Source: Armatimonadota bacterium (GTDB lineage Bacteria; Armatimonadota; Fervidibacteria; Fervidibacterales; Thermosaccharophagaceae). From it: a stretch of DNA of 64,000 nucleotides. Made by a program: the position numbers and the translations under genes. Under the pieces are notes generated by a model, which saw only the letters and a program-made list of their open reading frames with translations, was not told the DNA's origin and did not search any database. The DNA lies in the NCBI GenBank assembly GCA_025062195.1, contig JANXAS010000016.1:1-64000 (forward strand). Direction: 5' to 3'. Of the stretch, positions 35,566 to 45,131 are shown in pieces. Position 1 is the first letter of the stretch; the number at the start of each line of letters is the position of its first letter.

Positions 35566-36702
35566 ATGGCGTGGCGGTGTTTTATTATCCTCAATATTTT
35601 GGCGATTTTTTCGGCTTCAGCCGTGAATCCGGAAAAATTCGGAAAGATTCCCAAAAAACTGGTATACTACGGCTGGGGAATCCGAGATACGATGTTTGTC
35701 CGCCAGAATTGGCGAGAAATGGAGCAAATGCCATTTGAGGGTGTTGGCATCTCTGTCCCAATTGACCGAAAAGCATGGCAGGAGGGCGAAAGACACACAG
35801 GCAATCAACTGGAGTGGAATTTGTTTGGACCAAAAGCATTCCGTTTTGATGATTTTCTTCCAGCAATTGAGGACCTTAAAGCCACAAAATGGCAAAAGTT
35901 TGCCGAAAATTTCTTGCCTGCCTGCATTTGCTCAACGGGACAGGATTTCGGCTTCAATTGGTTTGACGAAAAGCGCTGGAAAACAGTCGTCAACAACTGG
36001 CGCATTTTAGTGACAATTGCAAAGGAGGGTGGGCTGAAGGGCATTATACTTGACCCTGAGCAATATGGCGCTTATTTCTTCCACTATCCAACGATGCGTG
36101 AGCGAGTAGACAAGCTGTTTTCCGAGTATGTGGAAAGAGTTCGGCAATGTGGGCGTGAATTGATGGAGGTAACAAGGCAAATTTTTCCCGACATTACCAT
36201 CCTAATGTTTTGGGCGCATTCGTATCTGCCGATGCATCCTACGGAACGCAAGAAGCCACCCGAACAAAACGCCTATGGCTTACTTCCCGCATTTGTTGAC
36301 GGGATGATGGAGGCAGCGGATGAGCGTGCAAAGTTTGTGGACTTATGCGAGTTTGCTTACGGGTTCAAAGAGCGCCATCAGTTTTTGGAAGCCTATCACA
36401 GCATCGTCAACAAAGCCGCTTCATTTTCGCTATTCCCCGGAATTTATAGGCGAAAAATTCTTGTTGGCTTTGGGCTTTGGTTGGATTACGGTGGGCAGAA
36501 ACGATGGAGTGTGGACGACTTCGGCAAAAACTACTTCTCGCCGGATGAGTTTCGCCGTTCGTTACAAATGGCGCTTGAATTGACTGATGAGTATGTTTGG
36601 ATTTACTCGCAGATGCCTCGCTTCTTCCCGCCGTCAAATTTGCCCGATTCTTATCTTCAAGCCATTAAAGAGGCGAGAAAGATAGTTGGGTTGCAAGAGT
36701 AG
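35566..36702 (+). CDS. secreted protein of unknown function, glycosidase-like
   Basis: The 378-residue protein has an N-terminal hydrophobic signal (CFIILNILAIFSASA). Mature sequence elements are GLKGIILDPEQYGAYFF and FPDITILMFWAHSYLPMHP, with LILDPEQY-like carboxylates typical of barrel enzymes. I cannot assign a family. AAGGAGTGAGGG precedes the ATG. The gene stands 60 bases ahead of the 1317-residue protein, and both use a similar aromatic, charged vocabulary, so they may be one operon. Confidence 0.6.
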   Translation: MAWRCFIILNILAIFSASAVNPEKFGKIPKKLVYYGWGIRDTMFVRQNWREMEQMPFEGVGISVPIDRKAWQEGERHTGNQLEWNLFGPKAFRFDDFLPAIEDLKATKWQKFAENFLPACICSTGQDFGFNWFDEKRWKTVVNNWRILVTIAKEGGLKGIILDPEQYGAYFFHYPTMRERVDKLFSEYVERVRQCGRELMEVTRQIFPDITILMFWAHSYLPMHPTERKKPPEQNAYGLLPAFVDGMMEAADERAKFVDLCEFAYGFKERHQFLEAYHSIVNKAASFSLFPGIYRRKILVGFGLWLDYGGQKRWSVDDFGKNYFSPDEFRRSLQMALELTDEYVWIYSQMPRFFPPSNLPDSYLQAIKEARKIVGLQE

Positions 36703-36764
36703 AACGGAGTTTCTGGCAGGATAATTGTGTCATTTAAAACCACTATTGCTGTTAGGTGGAAGAG

Positions 36765-39700
36765 ATGCGGAAAATAGCCCTGTTCATTATTACTGCAATA
36801 ACAAGCTTGGCTCAAGGCACACCCTTTCAGTTAGTATTAGAAGCCGAAGATTTTGACGGTTTGATTTACTTGCCTTTCCACGCTGTTATTCATCCTTCCT
36901 CACCTGTCTTTGAGTTTTTCACTGATGGCTGGTATGTTCGCGAAGCCAACTGTCGTGGCTACGGGACAGTTTGGGGCAACGGAAAAGTTGCCGCTATTCA
37001 CTCAACATCAAGGGAGCGAACAATGCAAAAGCGCCTTGAGCTTCCTTTACCAACCGGTCGCTACAAAATCACCATCAGAGTTGTTGGGACTACAATGGCT
37101 GAAAAACTTGAGCGTGACAATATCTTGCGGGTTCAAATCGGAGATGCTGAAGTTGACTTTCGTTGGCGAAATGTTGGGCGAAGTTTCCGATGGCTGCCGA
37201 TGAAAGAGTTCACGCTTAAGCGCCCCGCTGACACGGTTAAGGTAACAGCAGCTCAATTTGGCGGTGTGGGTGTTGTCCACCTAAACGAAGCACAGGTGCC
37301 GAGCATTTGGCTTGACACAATTTACTTGACTGACGACCCAACAGAAACAGAACCGCCTTCACCAGAACGGGAAAGGATGGTCAAGTTCGGGGTAGACAAA
37401 TTGCCATTGCCAGAGAAGCGAAAACCACTTTGGCATGAAATTTGGGATTTGCCTTTCCCGTTCAACACTCAGCATGTTCGGTTGCAAAGTTTTGACGGTC
37501 GCAAAAACTTGTTCCCCAACGGAAGTTTTGAGTTGGGCATGCCAAGTGGTTGGGCAGCGACTAATGTGGACTACACTTTTTGCTACATTTTCACGGACGC
37601 CGATTTGGACGAGCAAAAGCCAGTTCATGGGCAGTTTTGCTTGAAAGTTCCCGAGAAAGCTAAGCCATTTTCAAGACCATTCTTGCTTGAAAAAGGTGGG
37701 AAGATATCTTTTTCGCTCTTTTTGCGCAGCGAAAAGATGCAAATAGTGCGTGTCAGTTTGCGCTCAGTCCCAGAATACAAAACGCTTGCAATGATGGATT
37801 GCCAAGTGAACGAAAAATGGCAGCGATTTTCCGTCAGTGGAGATGTGCCATCGGGTTTCGTTGATGTGCGAATAGAAAACAACGAGACGGTTTGGGTTGA
37901 TGGCATCCAGTTGGAGTATGGCTCCGTTTCTCCTTTTGCAACTCGTGGGGAAATTGAAGCGGGGTTTTCAACAGGAAAGTTCGGCAATTTGCTCTTTTGC
38001 GATGTTGGACAAGAGTTGAAGGAAACTGGGAAACAAAACCTGATTTTGTGGTTGCACAATGATGGCGAAAGGGAAAGGCAAGTCTCAGTGCGCTATCGGA
38101 TTGTCAACATTTGGGAGCAGGTGATCGCTGAAGGTAAAACTAAGCCAATAAATGTTAAACCAAAGACAACAATTCGTTTGCCGTTTCCGTTGGTGGTCAC
38201 CAGCGTATGGGGCAAATTTTCAGATGGCAAGGCTCTTGCCAAGCCGAAAAGTTTCGTCATACCGAAAGGTTTGCCTTCCGAAAGGAATACAAGCCCACTT
38301 CATTCGCCCATAGAAATTGGCTTTGGAATTTTCAGTCTTCAATGGGCAGTTGATGGGCGGATGATGCCTGAAGGGGAGTTGGTGTTTGTCGTTTTGCCGC
38401 CCATTGCGCTTAGCCAGTTCTTAGCAAGACACGAAGTGAAGCGAAGTATTGTCAGTAATGCTAAGGGAAATGCCACTTCGCTATCGCCTTGTGGCTCATT
38501 ACAAACTCAATTAGTTCGTCACGAATTGGCGGCAAATATGGATATCCTTGAGCATGCTTATCGTCTTTTCTCGCAGATGGGCTTTCGTTGGCAACTTTAC
38601 TGTAAGTTCTACCCAACATTTCCTGACAGAGTTAACCCCAAAGAAAGTGAATGGAAATGGTTTGATGAGCAGGTTGAGTTAGCTCAAAAGTTTGGGCTTA
38701 AAACATTGCCTTGTCTTTGGGCATCACAACCGCGCCCATTTTTAGCTGACTGGACGAAAGTTCCGGGCGAGACTATGGGCGTAACGCGCAACGCACAAAG
38801 ATACTTCGCTAAAGACCGCCCAGTTTACCCCGACATTTCTAAGTGGCTTGATTATGTGACAACCCTTGTGCATCACTATCGCAATTGGCTTCACTTCTGG
38901 TGCGTTGAGGACGAGACGGAGCTTTACTTTACGCCCTCCGATTTTGCCCCCATCTTCAGTGCAGCTTACAAAGCCATTAAAAGTGTGGACGCAAATTTGC
39001 AGGTTGGCACGAGTATGTGCCCACAGTATCATGAAGAATTGTTAGAATTGCTCAATGGTCAGGTTGATTTCATCGGAGCATCCTCTTGGGGTGCTTCCTA
39101 CTGGGAAGCGCGCAAAATCCGTTGGCTGCAGGAACGATGGGGCAAACCTTGGTTTTGCATTGGTGTTGGTTTGGATGGACAGCCAAGTTTCTATCACACC
39201 TTTCCAAACTCTCGTCCATCTTTGCGTGATGCAGCAATGGCAGCCCAGGAGTTGGTCAAGTTGTTCGTAGTGCAAGACGCAAAAATCATCGGGCACTACA
39301 CCGGTCGCATCCGAAACAACGGGACACATATAACAAGCGATTTTCCGCTCATTGACTACGATGGGACACCTTTGCCTTTTGGCGCAGTTTATGCGAGCAT
39401 CGGGCGATTATTGGCAAATGCCGTCCCAGCGGGCGAAATCCGGCTTGGTGAAGTGGCTGCAGGAAATAGTGGTGTCATTGCTTTTCTATTTGAGCAAGGT
39501 GGGCGAACCCATGCTGTCACTTGGTCAAATTCTCCATCGGGTCTTTATGGGCATAATGTCACTACACCGCAAACTGCACAGTCGCTTGTGCGCACATTAA
39601 CTTTACGCAGCCTACCAAAAGATTCAGTTCGCTTCACCGATTGCTTCGGAAACGAATGGCAATTCATTGAGCGCAATGGTAAAATCGTCAATGTCCAATT

Positions 39701-40718
39701 GAACCCAATGCCTCTTTTCATCTGGAATGAACGGCTTTCAAGGTCGGAGTTTGAACGAATTTTGCGCAACTCATATCTTTCTCCAGACAGGGTTTATGGC
39801 TGCATTGTTGCTTTGCCCAACCGAGAGAATCCCGAACGGTTAGACTTGCTCGTTCGTGGACGATGGCTTGGTGGTGAAAAGCAAAAGCCAGATAGAGTAG
39901 AAGTTGGGACAGCCTTTGGACAGCTGATGACTGAAAACCAATGGCTTTTGCTGGTTCGTGAGCAAACCATCGTTGATTGGCATGGAAATGAGTTTTTCGT
40001 CCGGTTGCCCACTGTGCTAAATCGCCTTATTTTACGCCATCCGTTGGAAAACGCACAGATGTATGCTTGGGTTTTAAGTAAGGGCAAAATCGTTGGCGGA
40101 ATTTTTGACAACCTTTGGCTCGCCATTGCGCCCAAACTTGTGCCTAAGATTGATGGTGACTTGAGTGAGTGGAAAAACTGCTCGCCAGCATGGCTTGATT
40201 ACAGTTTCTCTTGGGCAAGATTTGGGCGATGGTTGGAACAAGTTGAATATGGTGGCGAGTATTTAAAGGAGTTTTTGAGCGATGTAAAGTTCGCCGATGC
40301 AAAAGTTGCATTTTGGTGCAGTTGGGATATAGGCAACTTGTATCTTGCCGCTCGCATATTTGACGACCAACCTAAAGAAGGTGATGAGTTGAGGGTTTTC
40401 GTCAGCCAGCAACCAACAATATCACCATCGCTGTTTGCAACAATACCATTGCGTGAAGGAGAGTGGAGGGAATTTTGTGAGGGTAAATGGCAAGTGGGTT
40501 TGAAGCGCGTCATTATAAGCAAGTGTTCCAACGGTTGGAGAGTTGAAGCAAATTTGAACTTGAATTATGTTAAGCCCTCGCTGAAACTGCAAAATGGCAT
40601 TGTCATCGGTTTTGACCTTCGTTACCAGGATGCCGATACCGAAGCGGGCAAAACTGTAATATCAACTCTTCGTTGGGCAGGTGCATCCAATTCAGGTTGC
40701 CTTTGGCTCAGCAAATAA
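36765..40718 (+). CDS. large secreted multidomain carbohydrate-active protein
   Basis: The 1317-residue protein has a signal peptide (IALFIITAITSLAQG). In order I see a carbohydrate-binding-like sandwich at about 20-185 and a CenC-type CBM at about 248-400 (NLFPNGSFELGMPSGWAA). A linker comes next, and then a barrel-like catalytic region at about 590-850 with WLHFWCVEDETELYF. A late region of unknown type is followed by a CBM9-like end after PKIDGDLSEW (about 1128 onwards). The catalytic class is not certain. GTG at 36756 is possible, but ATG 36765 has AGGTGGA. A repeat-derived in-frame insert lies at residues about 551-581. Confidence 0.68.
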   Translation: MRKIALFIITAITSLAQGTPFQLVLEAEDFDGLIYLPFHAVIHPSSPVFEFFTDGWYVREANCRGYGTVWGNGKVAAIHSTSRERTMQKRLELPLPTGRYKITIRVVGTTMAEKLERDNILRVQIGDAEVDFRWRNVGRSFRWLPMKEFTLKRPADTVKVTAAQFGGVGVVHLNEAQVPSIWLDTIYLTDDPTETEPPSPERERMVKFGVDKLPLPEKRKPLWHEIWDLPFPFNTQHVRLQSFDGRKNLFPNGSFELGMPSGWAATNVDYTFCYIFTDADLDEQKPVHGQFCLKVPEKAKPFSRPFLLEKGGKISFSLFLRSEKMQIVRVSLRSVPEYKTLAMMDCQVNEKWQRFSVSGDVPSGFVDVRIENNETVWVDGIQLEYGSVSPFATRGEIEAGFSTGKFGNLLFCDVGQELKETGKQNLILWLHNDGERERQVSVRYRIVNIWEQVIAEGKTKPINVKPKTTIRLPFPLVVTSVWGKFSDGKALAKPKSFVIPKGLPSERNTSPLHSPIEIGFGIFSLQWAVDGRMMPEGELVFVVLPPIALSQFLARHEVKRSIVSNAKGNATSLSPCGSLQTQLVRHELAANMDILEHAYRLFSQMGFRWQLYCKFYPTFPDRVNPKESEWKWFDEQVELAQKFGLKTLPCLWASQPRPFLADWTKVPGETMGVTRNAQRYFAKDRPVYPDISKWLDYVTTLVHHYRNWLHFWCVEDETELYFTPSDFAPIFSAAYKAIKSVDANLQVGTSMCPQYHEELLELLNGQVDFIGASSWGASYWEARKIRWLQERWGKPWFCIGVGLDGQPSFYHTFPNSRPSLRDAAMAAQELVKLFVVQDAKIIGHYTGRIRNNGTHITSDFPLIDYDGTPLPFGAVYASIGRLLANAVPAGEIRLGEVAAGNSGVIAFLFEQGGRTHAVTWSNSPSGLYGHNVTTPQTAQSLVRTLTLRSLPKDSVRFTDCFGNEWQFIERNGKIVNVQLNPMPLFIWNERLSRSEFERILRNSYLSPDRVYGCIVALPNRENPERLDLLVRGRWLGGEKQKPDRVEVGTAFGQLMTENQWLLLVREQTIVDWHGNEFFVRLPTVLNRLILRHPLENAQMYAWVLSKGKIVGGIFDNLWLAIAPKLVPKIDGDLSEWKNCSPAWLDYSFSWARFGRWLEQVEYGGEYLKEFLSDVKFADAKVAFWCSWDIGNLYLAARIFDDQPKEGDELRVFVSQQPTISPSLFATIPLREGEWREFCEGKWQVGLKRVIISKCSNGWRVEANLNLNYVKPSLKLQNGIVIGFDLRYQDADTEAGKTVISTLRWAGASNSGCLWLSK
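38416..38507 (+). repeat. in-frame copy of the dispersed repeat inside a coding sequence
   Basis: Left arm 38416-38447 and right arm 38475-38507 are imperfect inverted copies. The right arm (GCCACTTCGCTATCGCCTTG, then TGGCTCATTACAAACT) matches the 51-bp array unit and the family core. It codes about 31 residues, near SQFLARHEVKRSIVSNA, with no homology expected for that region. The reading frame is kept. Confidence 0.6.
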
Positions 40719-40788
40719 ACATCCCGTGGTAGTGGGAAATTAGTAGTAATGAAGGAGAGGATTAATGTTCAGCGAAGGAGGCTGTCCG

Positions 40789-41056
40789 ATGGCAAAAGAG
40801 AACAATAAGATGAATTATCAATGCCAAAAATGTGAAAGCTCAAAGACATTTCGCAACGGTCAAAACCGATATGGAAGCCCAAAATATCACTGTAAGGGCT
40901 GTGAGTTTACAGAGTTCTCCGCCCAAAGGTCTGCTACAGTGAAGAAGAAAAAGGATGAATCCTAAAAGGCTATCGGGAGCGGAATAGCATGAGAGTAATC
41001 TTTCGTCTTTTTGGAGTCTCAAGCCAGACTTTAGTCAAATGGCTTAAAAAGTCCTG
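40789..41056 (+). pseudogene. IS1-like transposase remnant (InsA-type)
   Basis: The first 59 codons give a Zn-finger (CQKCESSKTFRNGQNRYGS, then CKGC), and AAGGAGG precedes the ATG. After a stop, a second frame carries YRERNSMRVIFRLFGVSSQT, then LVKWLKK, the helix-turn-helix of IS1 InsA-type proteins. Frame changes between the parts and the DDE-type second half is missing. It is a dead fragment. Ends of the insertion were not found. Confidence 0.7.
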
Positions 41057-41078
41057 AATCTTCCAATCTTCCTTATTG

Positions 41079-41158
41079 GGAGGGCGAGGTCAATTCTCAT
41101 CACTTGGGGGCAAGACTAATTCTCATCACTCGGAGGGCGAGGCTAATTCTTATAACCC
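41079..41158. repeat. three degenerate 26/27-bp tandem units
   Basis: Units at 41079, 41106 and 41132 share the pattern GGAGGGCGAGGCTAATTCTC. It lies between the transposase remnant and repeat element 2. The unit also resembles a GGAGGGCGAGG motif at 41211 and 55431. Confidence 0.6.
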
Positions 41159-41164
41159 GGAGCC

Positions 41165-41573
41165 GAGCCGAAAACTTTGTTTGTTAGGTTCGTAGTTAGC
41201 CACGAAGCTGGGAGGGCGAGGCTCTGCCGAGCCAAAAACTTTGTTGTTTAAGTTTGTAGTTAGCCACGAGCGTTAGCGAAGCGGTGTCAAAAATGTGGTT
41301 AAGTTTGTAGTTAGCCACGAAGCTATAGCGAAGTGGCGTCAAAAATTGTCCCATGTTCCGTGTTTCATTTTTGACGGCACTATGCTTCGCTTCGTGCCTT
41401 ACTACGAACTACCTTGACGGTAATGCTCGTGTTAACCACAAAGCGAAGTGGCGTTAGGTTGGTGCAATGTGCGAGTTATCATTTTACTTGCAATTTGCAC
41501 TCACATTGATGGCACTTCGCCTTGCTTTGTGGCTTACTAAGAACCAAAAACCAACAAACTTTTGAATAAAGAG
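41165..41573. repeat. inverted-repeat element 2, compound MITE-like
   Basis: The right end AACCAACAAACTTTTGAATA, then AAGAG at 41549-41573, matches the right end of the element at 61820 in 23 of 25 positions. Inside, GTAGTTAGCCACGA occurs three times (near 41193, 41259 and 41311), plus the reverse type TGCCTTACTACGAAC near 41396-41410. The element is nested or rearranged. The next gene's ribosome site AGAGAGGTGA begins at its outer edge. Confidence 0.6.
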
Positions 41574-41585
41574 AGGTGAACGGTG

Positions 41586-42839
41586 ATGCAACTAACACAA
41601 ATGATTTGGCGTAGCATAATTTTATCAATTATCGTCTCCATATATCAATCAGCTATTGCACTTTGGGGAGTGATGCCGGTTGTCCCAATAGAACGACTTT
41701 TGGAGAATGTCGGGCGCTATGTTCGGGAAAATCCGAAGGATGCTCACGGTCATTATATCCTTGCACGCCTTTACAGTCTTGCTTTCGCTCGTGGAGTAAA
41801 AGCTGGAGTGGAGTGTTCCCTTTCCCGCAAAGACAAACTTCCAGTAATTCACAGTCCATTTTTTCCTCGCCGCCCAGAAGGAGCAGGCGAACCTGACAAA
41901 GAGGCGCTAAACCATCTTGCCAAATCCATTCGTCACTACCGCATGGCACTGCAATTGGAGCCAGAAAAAGCAATTTATTGGCTCGGTTTAGGGTGGGTTC
42001 TTGAGGAGGGCATGAAAGTTGCCGAAAAGTTACCAGCTCCATTCCTTAAAAAGCCAAAAATCGTTTCCAAAGAGGAATGGCGCAAGGAAGCTCTAAATTC
42101 TTATCGGAGAGCATTTTGGCTCCGCACAAAGAGAAAGACCGAAGAAAGAGAATTCTTTACCGATTATTATAGTTTCAAGTCAATTGCCCAAGAGGCAGGT
42201 GAGGCTATCATAAGGTTGCAAAAAGGGCGTAGATTGACGAGAGCGGAACGACGAGAACTTGCCGAGGTGGATAAAACCGTTGCCGAACTTAAGGCAATAC
42301 CTCGCCCCATTACACCCATTATTTTCCCTTTGCATCATCCGTTGCCACTTTCAGAGTTGGTTTCGTCACACTCTGTCACTTTTGACTTAGATGGTGATGG
42401 TATCAAGGAAAGATGGCAATGGGTCACGAAAAAGGCGTGCTTTTTAGTTTGGGATGGTGAAAGAACTGGTCAAATCAAATCCGGATTGCAGCTTTTTGGC
42501 TCGGTTACTTGGTGGATGTTTTGGCGAAATGGCTATGAGGCATTGGCAGCTTTGGATGATGACGGAAATGGGTGGCTTGAAGGGAAGGAATTGGACGGTA
42601 TTTTCATCTGGCATGACCGGAACAGCAACGGCGTCTCAGAAAATGGCGAAGTTTTCCCGACAGAGAAGTTAGGCATTATTCGCATCGCTGTCAGGGCAAT
42701 GAACCAAGATGGCACTGTGCTTTTTAACATGCGAGGAGTTCAGCTAAATAATGGCAAATTCTTGCCAACATACGATTGGATATCACGCCCATATGTAGGG
42801 ATAACTTTGAAGGCGATAAGACGAAAAGGAACGATGTAA
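41586..42839 (+). CDS. secreted TPR-like protein with DxDxDG (EF-hand/dockerin-like) loops
   Basis: The 417-residue protein has a signal segment (IILSIIVSIYQSAIA), a TPR-like part (ENPKDAHGHYILARLYSLA, HYRMALQLEPEKAIYWLGLGW), and a C-terminal calcium-type region with loops DLDGDGIKERW (about 266-276), LDDDGNGWLEGKE (about 324) and DRNSNGVSENGE (about 344). Calcium-binding loops on an exported protein suggest a scaffold or surface role. Function is unknown. AGAGAGGTGAACGGTG precedes the ATG. A GTG one codon earlier is alternative. Confidence 0.6.
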   Translation: MQLTQMIWRSIILSIIVSIYQSAIALWGVMPVVPIERLLENVGRYVRENPKDAHGHYILARLYSLAFARGVKAGVECSLSRKDKLPVIHSPFFPRRPEGAGEPDKEALNHLAKSIRHYRMALQLEPEKAIYWLGLGWVLEEGMKVAEKLPAPFLKKPKIVSKEEWRKEALNSYRRAFWLRTKRKTEEREFFTDYYSFKSIAQEAGEAIIRLQKGRRLTRAERRELAEVDKTVAELKAIPRPITPIIFPLHHPLPLSELVSSHSVTFDLDGDGIKERWQWVTKKACFLVWDGERTGQIKSGLQLFGSVTWWMFWRNGYEALAALDDDGNGWLEGKELDGIFIWHDRNSNGVSENGEVFPTEKLGIIRIAVRAMNQDGTVLFNMRGVQLNNGKFLPTYDWISRPYVGITLKAIRRKGTM

Positions 42840-43041
42840 AAAGTGCTCTTTTCTCGGGAGAGTTTTGGTGACAAAGCAACGCAGGTTTAAAGTCCACAAA
42901 ATCGTTTCTGAAATGCCCATCTTATGGGGCTGCTAACAAGATTTGTAGCAAGTGGTGTGAAATAAAAAGAAGTGTGGGCAATTGCGCATTAATAAACGAG
43001 TCGCTAACATGGGAAGCGTGTGCTGAGATTTGCATTAAGGG

Positions 43042-45128
43042 GTGGTGGTAGATGGGTTTCATCGCCTATTTTCCCAAAATTTTTGGAATTTATTGGAGGG
43101 GACAATTAAAGCTTGGTGTGAAAGTGATGGCAAGGGATTGCTCATTGTGCCGTCGGCAATGTTGCGCAGTTGGCTGAAAAATTCGGCGGCATTCACGGCG
43201 ATTCCGTTATCACTTTGGAACGGTTTGCTGAGCGGCTCGCTCAAAAGTGTGCTAAATCTCTTTCTCGCCTCGCTCGTCCATTGGAGTTGCGTCTTGCTGC
43301 TTGGGATGCTTTTCATGCATACAAATTGCCCGAACAATGGTGCTTAAGCGGTATCGTTGATGCCTTCCTTAACGCTGTTGAAGAGTTGGAGTTGCACGGA
43401 TTGGAACCTGAAGGTGTCGCGAATGCTTTGCCAGATGACCATAACATTAAGCATTTGACCAAGCTTTGGCAGCATTGGCGAATGGTTTTGCACGAGCGCA
43501 ACCTGTGGACAGTCGGCGATGTGTTACAGGAAGGCAAAAAGCTGCAGAAGTTTTGCGCTCTGAGTTGCCTTCCGAGATTATCGCCTATGGCTTTACGGCT
43601 TTGACCGAGCTGAGATGGCAGTTTTTAAGAGCGCTGCAAGACAACGACGTCAAAACCTTGGAATTTTTTGTCCCAGCATCTGTTGACAACGAACAAGCCT
43701 ACAGCTACACCCATGAGTTCCTTAAATTGCTTGGATTACATGGGGCAAAAATCCGTCAAATTCAAAGCGATGGATTGCCTGACGAACTTAACGCTGCCAC
43801 CTGCTCCGCTTTTCTCCGGCAAGAAGAGCAAGAAATAAGGCAATTAACTTACCGAATTGTTTGCATCGCAGCAGCAGGCAAAGAGCAGGAAGTTGAGATG
43901 GTAACTCGTGTTTTGACGCAGTGGCGGCGCGAAGGTAAGTTGCAGCGCTACAGTGATGCGTTGCTTGTGCACGCTCACTTGACAATTATTTGTCCGCGTT
44001 AGAGGCTGTGAGTGCTCGTTATGGCATCACCTTCGTTTTGCTGACGGAAAGCAGTCAACCAGCTTATGGTTTGCAGCGTTTGCTCAACACCTTGGCAGAA
44101 GCTCGCCGACAAGGTTTGAATGGCGAGTTGTTGTGGCAAATTTTACCCTCACCTTACTTGCAAGTTGATAGCAAGCCACTGATGCCAGCTGAACGCCATA
44201 AGGAGACGCTTCAACGCATCCGACAAAGTATTAAGGAAACTGGTTCTGAAAAGTGGGTGCAACCTTTGGAGATTGTCCGGGAATTTCCCCAAAAGTTTCG
44301 GGATTTTTGAGTGCGGCAAATGAATTGCCATTGAAGGCAGCTGCCTGTGAACACGCAAAAGTGTGGCGAAAGTTGTTGGACAATTTTATTTCACCCGTTG
44401 ATGATGACGAGCGGGAGAGTGAAGCCTTACAACGAGTCCGTAAGACGCTGATTAGTTTGGCATCGTGGTCAACAAATTTGAGCTTGAGCGAGGTAGCAAA
44501 GTTGCTCATTGACGAATGCCGTTTCCACATTGGTGATTTTGGCGACGCAGTGAAAGTGGCTCCAGTTACCGATGGGCGCGGAATTTGGTCACCAGTTGTG
44601 GTGATTTTTAGGCTAAATGATGACGGGTTCCCGCAAGCCCCATCACAGTTTGAGTTGTTGACCGATGAGCACCGCAAAAAGTTGCAACAATCTTTTAAGT
44701 TGCTGACCCCGTTGAAGCTGCGCTCACGCTTAATCCTTTCCGAACGAATGCTTTTCATAGAAGCAATTGGCGCTGCAGCGGAGCGCTTGGTGCTGAGCTA
44801 TCGGCGCACTGATGTTGAGGGCAAGCCGCAAGCACCTTCCGTATTTTTGAGCGCTGTTGAAAATGCTTTGCGCTCATCGGGTTGGCAATGGCGATACGAA
44901 GAGCGCGATTTGGGCGATGTATTGCCACGCAGCCTCTGCGAATCAATTGACCAACGGGATGCAGAGAGGAAATTTTTGACAAGCATATCAGATGCTGATT
45001 TCACTGTGCAACCATTTAAGTTTGATGACGGTTGTAGCCATTGCGATTTCAAAGCAATGTGCCGGCACAGCAAGTTGAGGTTGACAGAACGAAGGCTGCA
45101 AATAAGCGAGGGTGAAAGTCAAGGGTAA
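43042..45128 (+). pseudogene. addB: decayed addB-like gene (ATP-dependent nuclease subunit B)
   Basis: Four fragments in shifted frames read as one AddB/RexB-type protein: LLIVPSAMLR near 43140; QLAEKFGGIHGDSVITLERF; EIIAYGFTALTELRWQFLRAL; DNYLSALEAVSARYGITFVL; then a long final frame from 44253 with RGIWSPVVVIFRLNDDGFP and the terminal iron-sulfur cysteines CSHCDFKAMC. Frame shifts occur near 43160, 43550, 43975 and 44290. The nuclease motif between ERDLGDVLP and the cysteines looks short or deleted. AddB pairs with AddA in double-strand-break repair. Confidence 0.7.
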
Positions 45129-45131
45129 AGG

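Noticed and set aside
41079-41158. Possible CRISPR array
   Set aside because: Units touch each other with no spacers, differ in length (26 or 27) and there are no cas genes.
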